Shown piece after piece: positions 1 to 9,155 of a DNA stretch of 64,000 nt (its first letter is position 1; every line of letters begins with the position of its first letter). The position numbers were made by a program, and so were the translations under genes. Below the pieces are notes generated by a model. That model was given only the letters and a program-made list of their open reading frames with translations. It ran no database searches and had not been told where the DNA came from. Source of the stretch: Prolixibacteraceae bacterium (GTDB lineage Bacteria; Bacteroidota; Bacteroidia; Bacteroidales; Prolixibacteraceae); assembly GCA_003537645.1 (NCBI GenBank), contig DPRM01000039.1, forward strand, positions 1-64,000. The letters are read 5' to 3'.

Positions 1-246
1 TCCGCCGGGCGTTTTGACGGCCCACACACTCGCTTCGAATAAGGCAACACAAATTGTCTGGAGATACCACCGCAATGAAATGCCCTGACCCTCCAGCTAG
101 GGACAAGTTAAAAGCAAGGTAAGGTTTCCTTTTCTTGTGCATAAATCAGAAATTAAAAATCAAGTCATCTGATCCTTCGAAATCAATAAATACACCTGAT
201 TGCAATTAAGAATCAGTAAAAACTATCAAATCGCTTGTTTTTACTC
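1..246. other. Non-coding start of window, no gene recognised
   Basis: I recognise no gene here. A plus-strand frame is open from base 2 to a TGA at 86-88 (28 codons) and could be the tail of a gene that begins before the window, but its peptide resembles no family I know. From about base 120 the DNA becomes AT-rich, as expected for an upstream regulatory region. Confidence 0.3.
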
Positions 247-276
247 TTGAAAACATCAAAAATATCGTTAGTTTTA
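247..276 (+). promoter_or_regulatory. Candidate promoter for the trpB2 leader
   Basis: TTG at 247-249 is followed after 19 bases by TAGTTTTA at 269-276. This matches the Bacteroidota form TTTG-N19-TAnnTTTG except for the last base of the -7 box and the first base of the -33 box. Transcription would start near 283, about 14 bases before the leader ORF. The placement is inferred from consensus only. Confidence 0.4.
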
Positions 277-296
277 CTCGCTATTTAAGAAACAAT

Positions 297-386
297 ATGT
301 ACAAATCACCTTTATACGGAAAAGAATGGAACTGGCGTAACATTAAAATGGAAACGCGGGAATTACATATTGATTTGCGGTCGTAA
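297..386 (+). CDS. Putative Trp-containing leader peptide (29 aa)
   Basis: A short ORF starts with ATG at 297 and ends with TAA at 384-386. Codons 11 and 13 are both TGG, inside the peptide EWNWR. Trp is rare in proteins, so two Trp codons in a 29-codon frame directly before a trpB-type gene recalls the leader peptides of trp attenuators. The stop codon forms the loop of a small hairpin (378-383 with 387-392), and a strong terminator-like hairpin follows 6 bases after the stop. No clear Shine-Dalgarno sequence is seen, which is normal in this phylum. It may be a chance ORF; translation is not shown by the sequence alone. Confidence 0.4.
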   Translation: MYKSPLYGKEWNWRNIKMETRELHIDLRS

Positions 387-392
387 CGACCG

Positions 393-440
393 GGAAAAGG
401 GATTTTCTGCGTTTATGCAGTAAGTCCCTTTTCCTGTTTT
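393..440 (+). terminator. Hairpin terminator in the trpB2 leader (possible attenuator)
   Basis: GGAAAAGGGA at 393-402 pairs perfectly with TCCCTTTTCC at 425-434. An inner stem CTGC/GCAG (407-410 with 417-420) closes a six-base loop. TGTTTT follows. The hairpin lies 47 bases before the trpB2 start codon, where an intrinsic attenuator would sit. A competing pairing is possible between 358-366 and 420-428 (8 of 9 bases), which would take up the right side of the hairpin. Confidence 0.55.
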
Positions 441-480
441 AAGCAGAAATAAAAACTAAAACCATTAAATAATTAACATC

Positions 481-1857
481 ATGGCCAGACAAAAAAAGAT
501 TTATCTCGACGAATCGGAAATGCCAAAACAATGGTATAACATTGCTCCCGATCTACCCACACCTATGAACCCGCCACTCGGACCCGATGGAAATCCGATC
601 AACCCGCAAATGCTGGCACCTGTTTTCCCGATGAACCTCATCGAACAGGAAGTTTCACAGGATCGCTGGATCGACATTCCCGAAGAAATTCGCCAGATTC
701 TGTTTCAATGGAGACCAAGTCCGCTGATTCGTGCTTACGAACTGGAAGCTGCCCTTGGAACCCCTGCAAAAATATATTACAAAAACGAAGGTGTTTCGCC
801 TGCCGGAAGCCACAAACCCAATACAGCTGTGCCTCAGGCATGGTACAACAAACAATTCGGCATCAAAAAACTGGTGACCGAAACCGGCGCCGGACAATGG
901 GGATCAGCACTTTCGTATGCCTGCGCGCAAATCGGCGGCATCGAGTGTAAAGTTTACATGGTGCGCGTGAGTTTCGACCAGAAACCTTTCCGCAAAATGC
1001 TGATGCAAACATGGGGCGGCAAATGTGTTGCCAGTCCAAGCATGGACACTCAGGCCGGCCGCGATATTCTGGCTCAATATCCGGATACCCCCGGAAGTTT
1101 GGGGATCGCAATTTCTGAAGCCATTGAAGAAGCGGTTAGCGACCCAAGCGGTAAAACACGCTATGCACTTGGTTCTGTGCTGAATCACGTAATGATCCAT
1201 CAATCGATTATTGGATTGGAAGCGAAAAAACAGCTGGCGAAAGTTGGCATTAATAAGCCTGATATAGTTATTGGCTGTTGTGGTGGCGGTAGTAATTTCG
1301 CCGGAATTGCATTTCCTTTCATGTACGACAAAATTCATGGAAGCGATATTCAGATCATTGGAGCCGAACCATTCTCCTGCCCTACCCTCACAAAAGCACC
1401 TTTCATTTACGACCACGGCGATGTTGCCAAAATGACCCCACTCATGGCAATGCACAGCTTGGGACATAACTTTGTTCCGGCCCCAATTCACGCCGGAGGT
1501 TTACGTTATCACGGAATGGCGCCACTGGTAAGCGCTTCGCTTCGCGACGGATTGATGGAGGCTCAGGCCATTCACCAGAGCGAATGCTTCGAGGCTGGTT
1601 TGCTGTTCACCAAAACCGAAGGTATCATTCCTGCTCCTGAAACAACGCACGCCATTGCAGCCACCATTCGCGAGGCCTTAAAAGCCAAGGAAGAAGGCAA
1701 GGAAAAAGTAATTCTTTTCAACTTCAGCGGACATGGTTTGATGGATTTGGTGGGCTACGACAAATACATGACCGGTCAATTATCGGATTACGAATATCCC
1801 GAGCACGAGATAGAGAAAAACCTGGCAAAACTGGTGGGGTACCCAATGCCGAAATAA
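481..1857 (+). CDS. trpB2: TrpB2-type tryptophan synthase beta chain
   Basis: A PLP-dependent enzyme that condenses indole with L-serine to give tryptophan. At 458 aa it fits the long TrpB2 branch (COG1350) rather than the roughly 400 aa TrpB1. The PLP lysine is K112 in GSHKPNTA, the likely catalytic Glu is E134 in TETGAGQWG, and the cofactor phosphate loop is CCGGGSN at 266-272. No trpA or other trp gene lies nearby, so a stand-alone role such as salvage of free indole is plausible, as proposed for TrpB2 proteins. Transcription ends at the hairpin at 1919-1959. The leader upstream has Trp codons and a terminator, which suggests control by tryptophan supply. Confidence 0.93.
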   Translation: MARQKKIYLDESEMPKQWYNIAPDLPTPMNPPLGPDGNPINPQMLAPVFPMNLIEQEVSQDRWIDIPEEIRQILFQWRPSPLIRAYELEAALGTPAKIYYKNEGVSPAGSHKPNTAVPQAWYNKQFGIKKLVTETGAGQWGSALSYACAQIGGIECKVYMVRVSFDQKPFRKMLMQTWGGKCVASPSMDTQAGRDILAQYPDTPGSLGIAISEAIEEAVSDPSGKTRYALGSVLNHVMIHQSIIGLEAKKQLAKVGINKPDIVIGCCGGGSNFAGIAFPFMYDKIHGSDIQIIGAEPFSCPTLTKAPFIYDHGDVAKMTPLMAMHSLGHNFVPAPIHAGGLRYHGMAPLVSASLRDGLMEAQAIHQSECFEAGLLFTKTEGIIPAPETTHAIAATIREALKAKEEGKEKVILFNFSGHGLMDLVGYDKYMTGQLSDYEYPEHEIEKNLAKLVGYPMPK

Positions 1858-1918
1858 GGCAAAATTTGCGGTGAATTAAATCCCGGCAAAGTGTTTACAC
1901 CAGCCGGATAAAAAATAT

Positions 1919-1959
1919 AAACGAGAGGCTGTCTTGATTGAAGACGACCTCTCGTTTTT
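1919..1959. terminator. Bidirectional intrinsic terminator
   Basis: AAACGAGAGG (1919-1928) pairs with CCTCTCGTTT (1948-1957), with an inner GTCTT/AAGAC stem and a five-base loop. TTTTT follows on the plus strand and a T-rich tract on the minus strand. It sits between the convergent trpB2 and amidohydrolase genes and can serve both. Confidence 0.85.
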
Positions 1960-1998
1960 GATTGCAATATATCAGGATTTCTTTTACCCGATTTCCAA

Positions 1999-3645
1999 CT
2001 ATTCTACCACATTATACACCAACTCGCCTTTCACCACAGTTTTTAAAACATTTGCCCTCAAAACCGCATCATCGCAGCAATTCATCAAATCGGTATCGAG
2101 AACCACAAAATCGGCTGATTTTCCGGGTTCAATGCTCCCTTTCTTCTGTTCCTCAAAACTCGATTTTGCAGCCCAAATTGTAATAGAACGCAATGCCTGC
2201 TCCCGTGTAAGCGCATTTTCCATCTGAAAACCCAAAACCGGCAATCCATCTGTGTTCTTGCGGCAAACCGACGCAAAGAAAGTTTTTAAAGGACTGATAG
2301 CCTCAATCGGGAAATCGGTTCCGTTGGGCAACCAGCCGTTTTGAGCAAGTAATTGCTGATAGGTATATGCAGACTTGATCCGATCGGCTCCAAGTCGTTG
2401 ATCGGCCCAAAACATATCCGAAGTCGCATGTGTTGCCTGAATAGAAGGGATCACCGAATATTTTGCAAACAGCTGAAGATCGTCGGGAGCAACGATCTGT
2501 GCATGTTCAATACGCCAACGGCGATCGTTCTGCCCTTTCAGCAATTTACCATACAAATTCAGGATAAAGCGGTTGGCGCCATCGCCAATGCAGTGGGTTG
2601 CCACCTGAAAATTGGCATCGAAAGCCTTTTGGCAAATCGTTTCGAAATACGAAGCTTCATTCATCAGTAAACCACGGTTGCCCGGGCTGTCAGAATAATC
2701 TTCCAGAAGATAAGCGCCGCGCGACCCCAAAGCACCATCAGCATATAACTTGATGGTATTCACCTGTAAGTGATCGGTTTTAAAAGGCCCGGTTTTCAGG
2801 AAATGTTCCAGATTTTCATCACTGGGATCCATCATGGCATTGATACACATTTTCAATTCGTTTTGTTTTTGCAGCGAATCCATCAGCAGAATAATTTCCA
2901 TCGGAAGTCCGCAATCGGTTACAGAACTTAGCCCAACCGCGAAACAATTATTCTGAGCAGCCATCAAAGCCTTTGTTTTCAGTTCGCCGGAAGGAGCAGG
3001 AATAAGGTTGAAAACGAGCTCTTTTGCATTGTCAATCAGCACACCGGTTGGCCGACCGTTTTTCAGCAGCACCTCTCCCCCATCCACTTTTGTATTTTCG
3101 GTAATTCCGGCCAGTTCGAGCGCTTTGGCATTGCACCAGGCCGCATGTCCATCAATCCTGATCAGATAAACCGGAACACTGGGAAACAACTCGCTGAGCC
3201 GCTGGTTGTCAGGAAATTCCTTTTCAGGCCATAGATTCTGATCCCAGCCACGACCAAGCAACCACTCTCCCCCAGCCTTTTGCTGTTGTTCCTGAAGCTT
3301 CAGGTAAATGCTTTCCTGATCGGTAATTCCAGCCAGATCAGCATATTGCATCAAATTCATTCCGTATCCGAAGAAATGGCAATGTGCATCGATGAAACCC
3401 GGATAAACAACTTTTCCTTTGTAATCTTCAATATTATCGGATGTATATTTTGCCGAAATTTCGTCGTTGGTTCCCACTGCCAGAAATTTACCATCCTTTA
3501 CGGCAAAACTTTCGGCCACGGCAAACGAATCGTTTACGGTGTAAATCAATGCATTGGTAACAATCAGGTCAACTTTCATTTTGGGTGAATTGCAGGATAA
3601 AACAATACTTGCCAGAATTGGAATAAACACTTGAATTCGGTTCAT
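1999..3645 (-). CDS. Lipoprotein amidohydrolase (amidohydrolase 3 / YtcJ type)
   Basis: A 548 aa metal-dependent hydrolase of the amidohydrolase superfamily (COG1574 type; relatives hydrolyse N-substituted formamides and similar amides). A lipobox, VLSC with C18, predicts export and lipid anchoring. The first metal-binding motif is HCH at 88-90 (DAHCHFFGYG). C-terminal motifs typical of the family follow, including NGTDFPIE and a final SADFVVLD strand. It lies downstream of the susCD pair on the same strand but has its own promoter (3668-3698), and a terminator separates it from susD, so it is not simply the last gene of that operon. The substrate cannot be read from the sequence. Confidence 0.85.
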   Translation of the reverse strand: MNRIQVFIPILASIVLSCNSPKMKVDLIVTNALIYTVNDSFAVAESFAVKDGKFLAVGTNDEISAKYTSDNIEDYKGKVVYPGFIDAHCHFFGYGMNLMQYADLAGITDQESIYLKLQEQQQKAGGEWLLGRGWDQNLWPEKEFPDNQRLSELFPSVPVYLIRIDGHAAWCNAKALELAGITENTKVDGGEVLLKNGRPTGVLIDNAKELVFNLIPAPSGELKTKALMAAQNNCFAVGLSSVTDCGLPMEIILLMDSLQKQNELKMCINAMMDPSDENLEHFLKTGPFKTDHLQVNTIKLYADGALGSRGAYLLEDYSDSPGNRGLLMNEASYFETICQKAFDANFQVATHCIGDGANRFILNLYGKLLKGQNDRRWRIEHAQIVAPDDLQLFAKYSVIPSIQATHATSDMFWADQRLGADRIKSAYTYQQLLAQNGWLPNGTDFPIEAISPLKTFFASVCRKNTDGLPVLGFQMENALTREQALRSITIWAAKSSFEEQKKGSIEPGKSADFVVLDTDLMNCCDDAVLRANVLKTVVKGELVYNVVE

Positions 3646-3667
3646 AAAATTTCAGGTTTAATAAAAA

Positions 3668-3698
3668 CAAAAGTAAAATATTGAAAGAGTTACGCAAA
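3668..3698 (-). promoter_or_regulatory. Consensus Bacteroidota promoter for the amidohydrolase
   Basis: On the minus strand TTTG (3698-3695) is separated by 19 bases from TACTTTTG (3675-3668), an exact match to TTTG-N19-TAnnTTTG. The start codon is 23 bases downstream of the -7 box, so the 5' UTR would be only about 15 bases. This is the most complete promoter seen in the window. Confidence 0.7.
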
Positions 3699-3712
3699 AT
3701 ACTGAATAAACG

Positions 3713-3741
3713 AAAACGGCTACCCCCGAAGGAGCAGCCGT
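3713..3741 (-). terminator. Terminator after susD
   Basis: On the minus strand ACGGCT(G)CTCC and GGGG(T)AGCCGT form a stem closed by a TTCG tetraloop and followed by TTTT. It lies 31 bases after the susD stop and just before the amidohydrolase promoter. Confidence 0.7.
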
Positions 3742-3771
3742 GTTCAACAAATAGTTATAGAATTGGATTGA

Positions 3772-5628
3772 TTAGTAACCCGGGTTCTGCACCAGCAGTT
3801 CATTTTTATTCATTTCTGTACGCATAATCGGGAAGAAATACAATTTCTTATTCCATGCGCGAAGTTCACCTCCCAGATCCTGTTTAGAGAAAATTGGAGC
3901 TCCATGAGTAGAACCATCTGCTTTCCGATAGCTATCAACCGAACTTTGGGTTGTTACATAACGCACATCATGTTTCGACATTTGCTTATAAGCCTGTTCT
4001 CCGATCACCCAACGACGAATATCCCAAAAACGTTGATCTTCATAAGCGAATTCAATACGACGTTCGTGACGATAAGCCTGGCGTAAAGCTTCGCCAGTTA
4101 AAGAAGCAGCTAAATCAGGTTGACCGGCACGTTTGCGAATCATATTGATATAAGTTCGGGCTTCAGCATCCAGCCCCAGCTCAATACAGGCTTCTGCATA
4201 GTTCATCAGAATCTCACCATACCGGATGTGTTTATATGGAACATCCTGTTTTACATACTGTGGATCAACCGAAGGATCAACATATTTTCTCAGGTAATAA
4301 CCAGTACGACCACCGTTCCAGTCTTCTATCGGACCTTCACGGGTATCCAAACCGGCTTTAATCATTTTGCCCGATGAATCATAAACGCGTCCTACCTGAA
4401 TTTTACTATAAGGATCAATTTTCAATGCATCATCCGGACGTTTCCGCCATTGTACGCCTTCGTATAAAACAGTAGCGTAAAAACGGGCATCACGCTTTGC
4501 ATAAGGATTCGCCTTTTGAGTTGGATTGTTCCAGTCAAATTTACTTCCATCTTTCATTTCATAATCATCAACAAGGTCGCCAAGCGGATTATTATTTCCC
4601 CAGTTGTGATAACCATTAGGTCCGCAATACAAGGCAGGGTTGTAACCCGACCAGCTTTCGTCGGTTTTTGGGCTGAAGAATTGCAATAAAATATCCTCGT
4701 TGGTACCCTTCGATGTAAACAATTCAACAAAATTGTTGGCTACAGAATCGGTCGCTGCCGGCGTTGCTTTGTAAAGGCTGTATTTTCCAAGATCGATAAC
4801 TGCCTTGGCTGCATTTTTTGCGGCAGTCCATCTGGCGCTGGCATCGCCACTGGTATAACCCAACAGGTCTGGTTTTGAAAAACCACTGGTTACCACACTG
4901 TTTTTAGCAGAGTTATGCAAATCGCTTGCTGCATAAAGCAAAATTCTAGCTTTTAATGCAAGTGCAGCACCTTTGGTTATGCGGCCATTGGTAGCATAAG
5001 CATCGGGTAAATGCATGGCAGCAGAATCAACCTGGCCAATAATAAACTTAATACATTCGTCATAAGAATTACGGGCAACTTTAAATTCGTCGTTTAGGCC
5101 ATAAACCTTGGTTATGATCGGAACGCCGCCATACAGGTTGGTCAAATAAAAGTAAGTCCAGGCGCGTAAGAAATATGCTTGCCCCTTCAGGTTGTCTATC
5201 ACAGCTTTATCGCCGGGAACCGCATTGATCTTCGAAAAGAAAATATTGGCACGACGTACATTTCCATACAGAGGATCCCAGCGGAAATGAAGTGTGTGGG
5301 CAGTTGGATCGCCATTGCCCCAATCTGTACTCCAACCCTCTAAACCATCGACTGTAATTAAACCCTTATTAAAGTTTAAAACTCCCCAATCGGGCCCAAA
5401 ATGAGATTCGTCAGAATAATCGGAAAGACGCTCGATGGTAAATGGAAAACCTAAAGCATTGCGGTACATGCTGTTTACGAAGGTCTCAACAAGGTTCGGA
5501 TCGCTCCAGACATCAATTTCAGAATAATCTCCCAGCGGTTTTTTATCCAGAAATTCATCCGTTTTTGTACATGAGATGAAGAATGAGATGATTGATGCTA
5601 ACATCAATAGACTTAATATCTTTTTCAT
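3772..5628 (-). CDS. SusD/RagB-family nutrient-binding lipoprotein
   Basis: A 618 aa outer-membrane lipoprotein that caps its SusC partner and binds the nutrient at the cell surface. The lipobox is FISC with C20, near the N-terminus. The SusD-like helical fold is suggested by DKKPLGDYSEIDVWSD near the N-terminus, the RAWTYFYLTNLYGGVP segment near 155, and the C-terminal pattern RHERRIEFAYEDQRFWDIRRW, which is highly typical of the family. The gene follows susC with 14 bases between, so the two are co-transcribed. Length is somewhat above the usual 500-580 aa. The ligand cannot be told from the sequence. Confidence 0.95.
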   Translation of the reverse strand: MKKILSLLMLASIISFFISCTKTDEFLDKKPLGDYSEIDVWSDPNLVETFVNSMYRNALGFPFTIERLSDYSDESHFGPDWGVLNFNKGLITVDGLEGWSTDWGNGDPTAHTLHFRWDPLYGNVRRANIFFSKINAVPGDKAVIDNLKGQAYFLRAWTYFYLTNLYGGVPIITKVYGLNDEFKVARNSYDECIKFIIGQVDSAAMHLPDAYATNGRITKGAALALKARILLYAASDLHNSAKNSVVTSGFSKPDLLGYTSGDASARWTAAKNAAKAVIDLGKYSLYKATPAATDSVANNFVELFTSKGTNEDILLQFFSPKTDESWSGYNPALYCGPNGYHNWGNNNPLGDLVDDYEMKDGSKFDWNNPTQKANPYAKRDARFYATVLYEGVQWRKRPDDALKIDPYSKIQVGRVYDSSGKMIKAGLDTREGPIEDWNGGRTGYYLRKYVDPSVDPQYVKQDVPYKHIRYGEILMNYAEACIELGLDAEARTYINMIRKRAGQPDLAASLTGEALRQAYRHERRIEFAYEDQRFWDIRRWVIGEQAYKQMSKHDVRYVTTQSSVDSYRKADGSTHGAPIFSKQDLGGELRAWNKKLYFFPIMRTEMNKNELLVQNPGY

Positions 5629-5642
5629 AGTTATTTCTTTTT

Positions 5643-8600
5643 TTAGAATGTTAAAGTTAAACCAGCTGTAATAACCCTTTGCGGAGCATAAGCAGTTCCG
5701 GCTTCGGTTTCAGGATCAATGACTTTCGCTTTATCGATAGTCAGCAAGTTAAGGCCATTCACATAAAAGCGAAGGTTCTCGATGCCCAATACCTTATTTG
5801 CAGTCGATGGCAAACTATAACCAACTTCAAGGTTTTTCAAACGGATATAATCGGTGCTTCTGAGCCAGAAGGTATTTCCCTGACTTCCCCAGTATTCTTC
5901 GTCGCGGTTAAATGCTCTCGGGTAAGTAGCGTCAGTATTTTCAGGAGTCCAGCGGTTATCGGCAAAATCTTTGTAATAATTTCCAATTTCGCCCGATTCA
6001 GCTCTTACATACTGTACAGCTCCGGCAGCGCCCTGAACAAGTATCGCCATATCAAATTGTTTGTATCTAAGGTTCGCAGTAAATCCACCAATAAACCGGG
6101 GAAAGTTATTTTTCTCGTTCATTACCCTGTCTAATCCGTCGATTTTTCCATCCGGAACACCATCCGGGCCACCAATATCTTCAAAAATAACATCGCCTGG
6201 TTGTGCACCAGCCCAATGCGGATAAGCATCTATAGCAGCCTGATCTTTGAAAATTCCGATTGCCTGATAATACAACGCGGAACCCATTGGTCTGCCAGTT
6301 GATTGCTGATAATCAGGAACGCCGGGAGTTTCGTCCCAGAAAACAATTTTATTCTTCGAATAGCTTCCATTTACGGCTAAGTCATACTCAAGATCTCCGG
6401 CCTGGTCGTGGAAACCAATAACAGCTTCAAAACCTGCATTTCTAACCTTTCCGATGTTTTCGGGAGGCAAAGTCAAACCTGTTGAATTCGGAACTGAAGC
6501 GTTTCTCTTGATAAGAATCTGTGTGCGTAGGTTGTTAAAATAATCGGCCGAAAAAGACAATTTGCTGTTGAGTAAAAGTGCATCAAAACCAATATTTGCC
6601 TGATTTGCAACTTCCCAGGTTACAGCCGGGTTAGGTATTTTTGTCTCGTTCAAAAGTTTGTTTTCCGATGATCCGAAAACGTAAGATTTTCCGCTCATAT
6701 AGCCATAAGTGGCAAGATACTGGTATTCGTCAATACGGTCATTTCCGGTTTGGCCCCACGATCCGCGAAACTTAAAGTCGTTCACAACCGCCAGATTTTC
6801 TTTCCAGAAATTTTCTTCTGAAATGCGCCATCCGGCTGAAATACCTGGGAAGAAACCAAATTGTTTGCTGGTTGGGAAACGGTACGAACCGTCGTATCTC
6901 CAAACAAACTCGGCCATGTATTTTTGGCTCAGGTCGTAATTAACACGACCGAAGTAACTCTGATAGGCATTCTGTTTTGCTGAACCACTATTCGACATGT
7001 ATTCATCTGATGCACCGGCAAATAACTGGTCAACTGCGGCTGAAATATAATTTTTGCGGAAAGCGCTGAAAACATCTTCCATACCACTTCTTCTTTCGGC
7101 ACCAGCCATTACTTTAAGACTATGAATGTCTAAAAACTTTTTCTCGTAAGTGGCATAAATATTTCCACTAAGCGATTGTGCATCAGCCATGTCTTGTGAT
7201 AACTGTGGCGCATCCAAACCTCTTTTTCCTTTTGTAACTACATGATCGTCATTGCCATCCCAGGTATATAGATACCAGGGTGTCTCAAATTTCTTATGAA
7301 ATTTGAAGAATTTGTCAAAAGAGGCATTGGCAGTAACAGATAATCCGCGAACCCAGGGGATCGAAATTACAGTTCGCAAATTACTTTCAAGAACATATCT
7401 TTTATCGAGGTCGTAACCGGTAGCCGAAGTGGTAGTAACGGCAGGGTTGTCGCCATATTCAATATCCGGTCCGGGAGTTCCGTCGGGCCAGTAGGCTGGC
7501 ATATTTGGTTTACCGCGCATCAGCATACGGAAAACAGAACCAGCTGAACGTGTCGGGTAATTTCTTATTTCCTCTCGTCCCGAAACATCAAAAGCAAGAT
7601 CGATGTACTTATTGACTTTTCCATCGATATTTGTTCTGAAATCGTATTGTTTATAGTTGGTTGCACTGTTTTTGTAGTAACCGTCTTCGTACTTGGCGCC
7701 GAGTGAAATGAAATATTTCATGCTTTCGGTACCTCCTGAAATAGAAGCATTTTGTTGATTCTGGCTCGACCATGGTTTGAAAACCTCATCAAACCAAACT
7801 GTATTGGGGTGTCCCCAGGGATCAGAACCATCGCTGTATTTCTGGATATCATCAGCGGTATATTTTGAATACCGACCACCTGCCGGATTTTTATAATAAT
7901 TAACTTCATTCAGCATTGTGGCATATTGCGCTGCATCAGCCATTTCAGGAATACGGGTTGGCTGGTTAATCCCCTGGTTCATATTAATTGTCACTTTGGG
8001 TTTTCCGAGTCCGCCACGTTTGGTCGTAATCAGAATTACACCATTGGCAGCCTGCGAACCGTAAATAGCGGCCGAAGCGTCTTTAAGAATAGTAACGGTT
8101 TCAATATCGCTTGGATTTAGTCGTTCCATATTACGGTTTGCAACACCGTCAACAACTACAAGCGGACTATTATCGCCCAGAGTGTTCGAGCCTCGGATAC
8201 GAAGTGTGGCACCATCGGCTCCGGGTTCGCCACTGCGAGTAACAGCAGTAAGACCGGGCATACGGCCAACCAGATTATTGGTTAAGTTGGTAGCCGGCGA
8301 TTTTTCAAGCGCTTCACCTTTCGAAGAAACTACTGAACCTGTTGATGTTACTTTACGCTGAACACCATAACCAATGGCAACAACTTCTTCAATTCCAAAG
8401 TTTTCCTGTTGCATGGTAACATTTATGGTACGCTGGTCGCCAATAACAACTTCCTGCGATTTCATTCCAACGAATGAGAAAACAATAACTTTGTCACCTG
8501 CCGCCAGATCAAGTTGATACTTACCATCAACACCGGTCATTGTACCACGGGTTGTGCTTTTAACAACCACGCTAACTCCGGGAACGGGTTCGCCATTTTC

Positions 8601-9029
8601 ATCCTTTACAAGCCCCGAGATTAAACGCTGCTGCACGGTACTGATTACTGCCGGAGCGTCGGTAGGCTGAATAATAATCTGACGATCCATAACTGTGTAG
8701 CCAACATTATGACCAGCAAACAGATTGGTCAGAATTTTGTCGATCTGCTGGTTGGAAACATTGATGTCAACTTTACGGTCAACATCTACGAGTTTACTAT
8801 TGAACAGGAAATAAAATTCACTGTTTTCCTCGATAACGTTTAACACTTCCTTAACCTTGGCATCGTTCATTTTAAAGCTAAGTCGGGTGTTTTGCGAATA
8901 GGAATTTCCGGCAAAAGCCTGGAAAATAGTGAGCAACACGAGATAAGAAGTAAGTCTCATAACTCTTAAAACTTTTGAGTTGAAAGCAAAATAGCCTCGA
9001 ACTCTGTTTAATAACAGAACTTTTTTCAT
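5643..9029 (-). CDS. SusC/RagA-type TonB-dependent outer-membrane transporter with STN domain
   Basis: A 1128 aa TonB-dependent channel that imports a large nutrient together with SusD. I place the start at the internal ATG 9029 (MKKVLLL), because 16 codons upstream give no signal-like sequence. Order of parts: signal peptide with cleavage probably at NSYS/QN, an STN signalling domain (about 45-120, MNDAKVKEVLN onward), a carboxypeptidase-regulatory-like domain (about 135-215, ISGLVKDENGEPVPGVSV), a plug with LVVVDGVANR, and a barrel ending in ITAGLTLTF. The STN domain and the upstream fecR and sigma genes indicate trans-envelope signalling to the ECF sigma factor, so the transporter probably controls its own expression when the nutrient is present. 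Confidence 0.95.
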   Translation of the reverse strand: MKKVLLLNRVRGYFAFNSKVLRVMRLTSYLVLLTIFQAFAGNSYSQNTRLSFKMNDAKVKEVLNVIEENSEFYFLFNSKLVDVDRKVDINVSNQQIDKILTNLFAGHNVGYTVMDRQIIIQPTDAPAVISTVQQRLISGLVKDENGEPVPGVSVVVKSTTRGTMTGVDGKYQLDLAAGDKVIVFSFVGMKSQEVVIGDQRTINVTMQQENFGIEEVVAIGYGVQRKVTSTGSVVSSKGEALEKSPATNLTNNLVGRMPGLTAVTRSGEPGADGATLRIRGSNTLGDNSPLVVVDGVANRNMERLNPSDIETVTILKDASAAIYGSQAANGVILITTKRGGLGKPKVTINMNQGINQPTRIPEMADAAQYATMLNEVNYYKNPAGGRYSKYTADDIQKYSDGSDPWGHPNTVWFDEVFKPWSSQNQQNASISGGTESMKYFISLGAKYEDGYYKNSATNYKQYDFRTNIDGKVNKYIDLAFDVSGREEIRNYPTRSAGSVFRMLMRGKPNMPAYWPDGTPGPDIEYGDNPAVTTTSATGYDLDKRYVLESNLRTVISIPWVRGLSVTANASFDKFFKFHKKFETPWYLYTWDGNDDHVVTKGKRGLDAPQLSQDMADAQSLSGNIYATYEKKFLDIHSLKVMAGAERRSGMEDVFSAFRKNYISAAVDQLFAGASDEYMSNSGSAKQNAYQSYFGRVNYDLSQKYMAEFVWRYDGSYRFPTSKQFGFFPGISAGWRISEENFWKENLAVVNDFKFRGSWGQTGNDRIDEYQYLATYGYMSGKSYVFGSSENKLLNETKIPNPAVTWEVANQANIGFDALLLNSKLSFSADYFNNLRTQILIKRNASVPNSTGLTLPPENIGKVRNAGFEAVIGFHDQAGDLEYDLAVNGSYSKNKIVFWDETPGVPDYQQSTGRPMGSALYYQAIGIFKDQAAIDAYPHWAGAQPGDVIFEDIGGPDGVPDGKIDGLDRVMNEKNNFPRFIGGFTANLRYKQFDMAILVQGAAGAVQYVRAESGEIGNYYKDFADNRWTPENTDATYPRAFNRDEEYWGSQGNTFWLRSTDYIRLKNLEVGYSLPSTANKVLGIENLRFYVNGLNLLTIDKAKVIDPETEAGTAYAPQRVITAGLTLTF

Positions 9030-9079
9030 ACTTTTGGTTTGATTACAGTTAATAAATTGGCAATATTTATTAATCAATT

Positions 9080-9116
9080 AGAGAAGAGATGGTTGCAACA
9101 TTTCTTCTCTTTTTTT
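9080..9116 (+). terminator. Hairpin with T-tract on the strand opposite fecR-susC
   Basis: AGAGAAGA (9080-9087) pairs with TCTTCTCT (9103-9110), with weaker pairs inside, and seven T bases follow at 9110-9116 on the plus strand. In that direction it has the form of an intrinsic terminator, yet no plus-strand gene precedes it. In the minus-strand transcript it would be a stem-loop in the susC leader without a U-tract. Confidence 0.4.
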
Positions 9117-9155
9117 ATTTCATAGTGCTTCAGTTTTTTTGGGTTTAAAATTCAT

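Noticed and set aside
2..88. Open frame at the left edge as the end of a real gene
   Set aside because: Only 28 codons with no recognisable family; mentioned but not called as a gene.
638..1491. Long minus-strand frames inside trpB2
   Set aside because: They are shadows of the intact TrpB2 gene and resemble no family.
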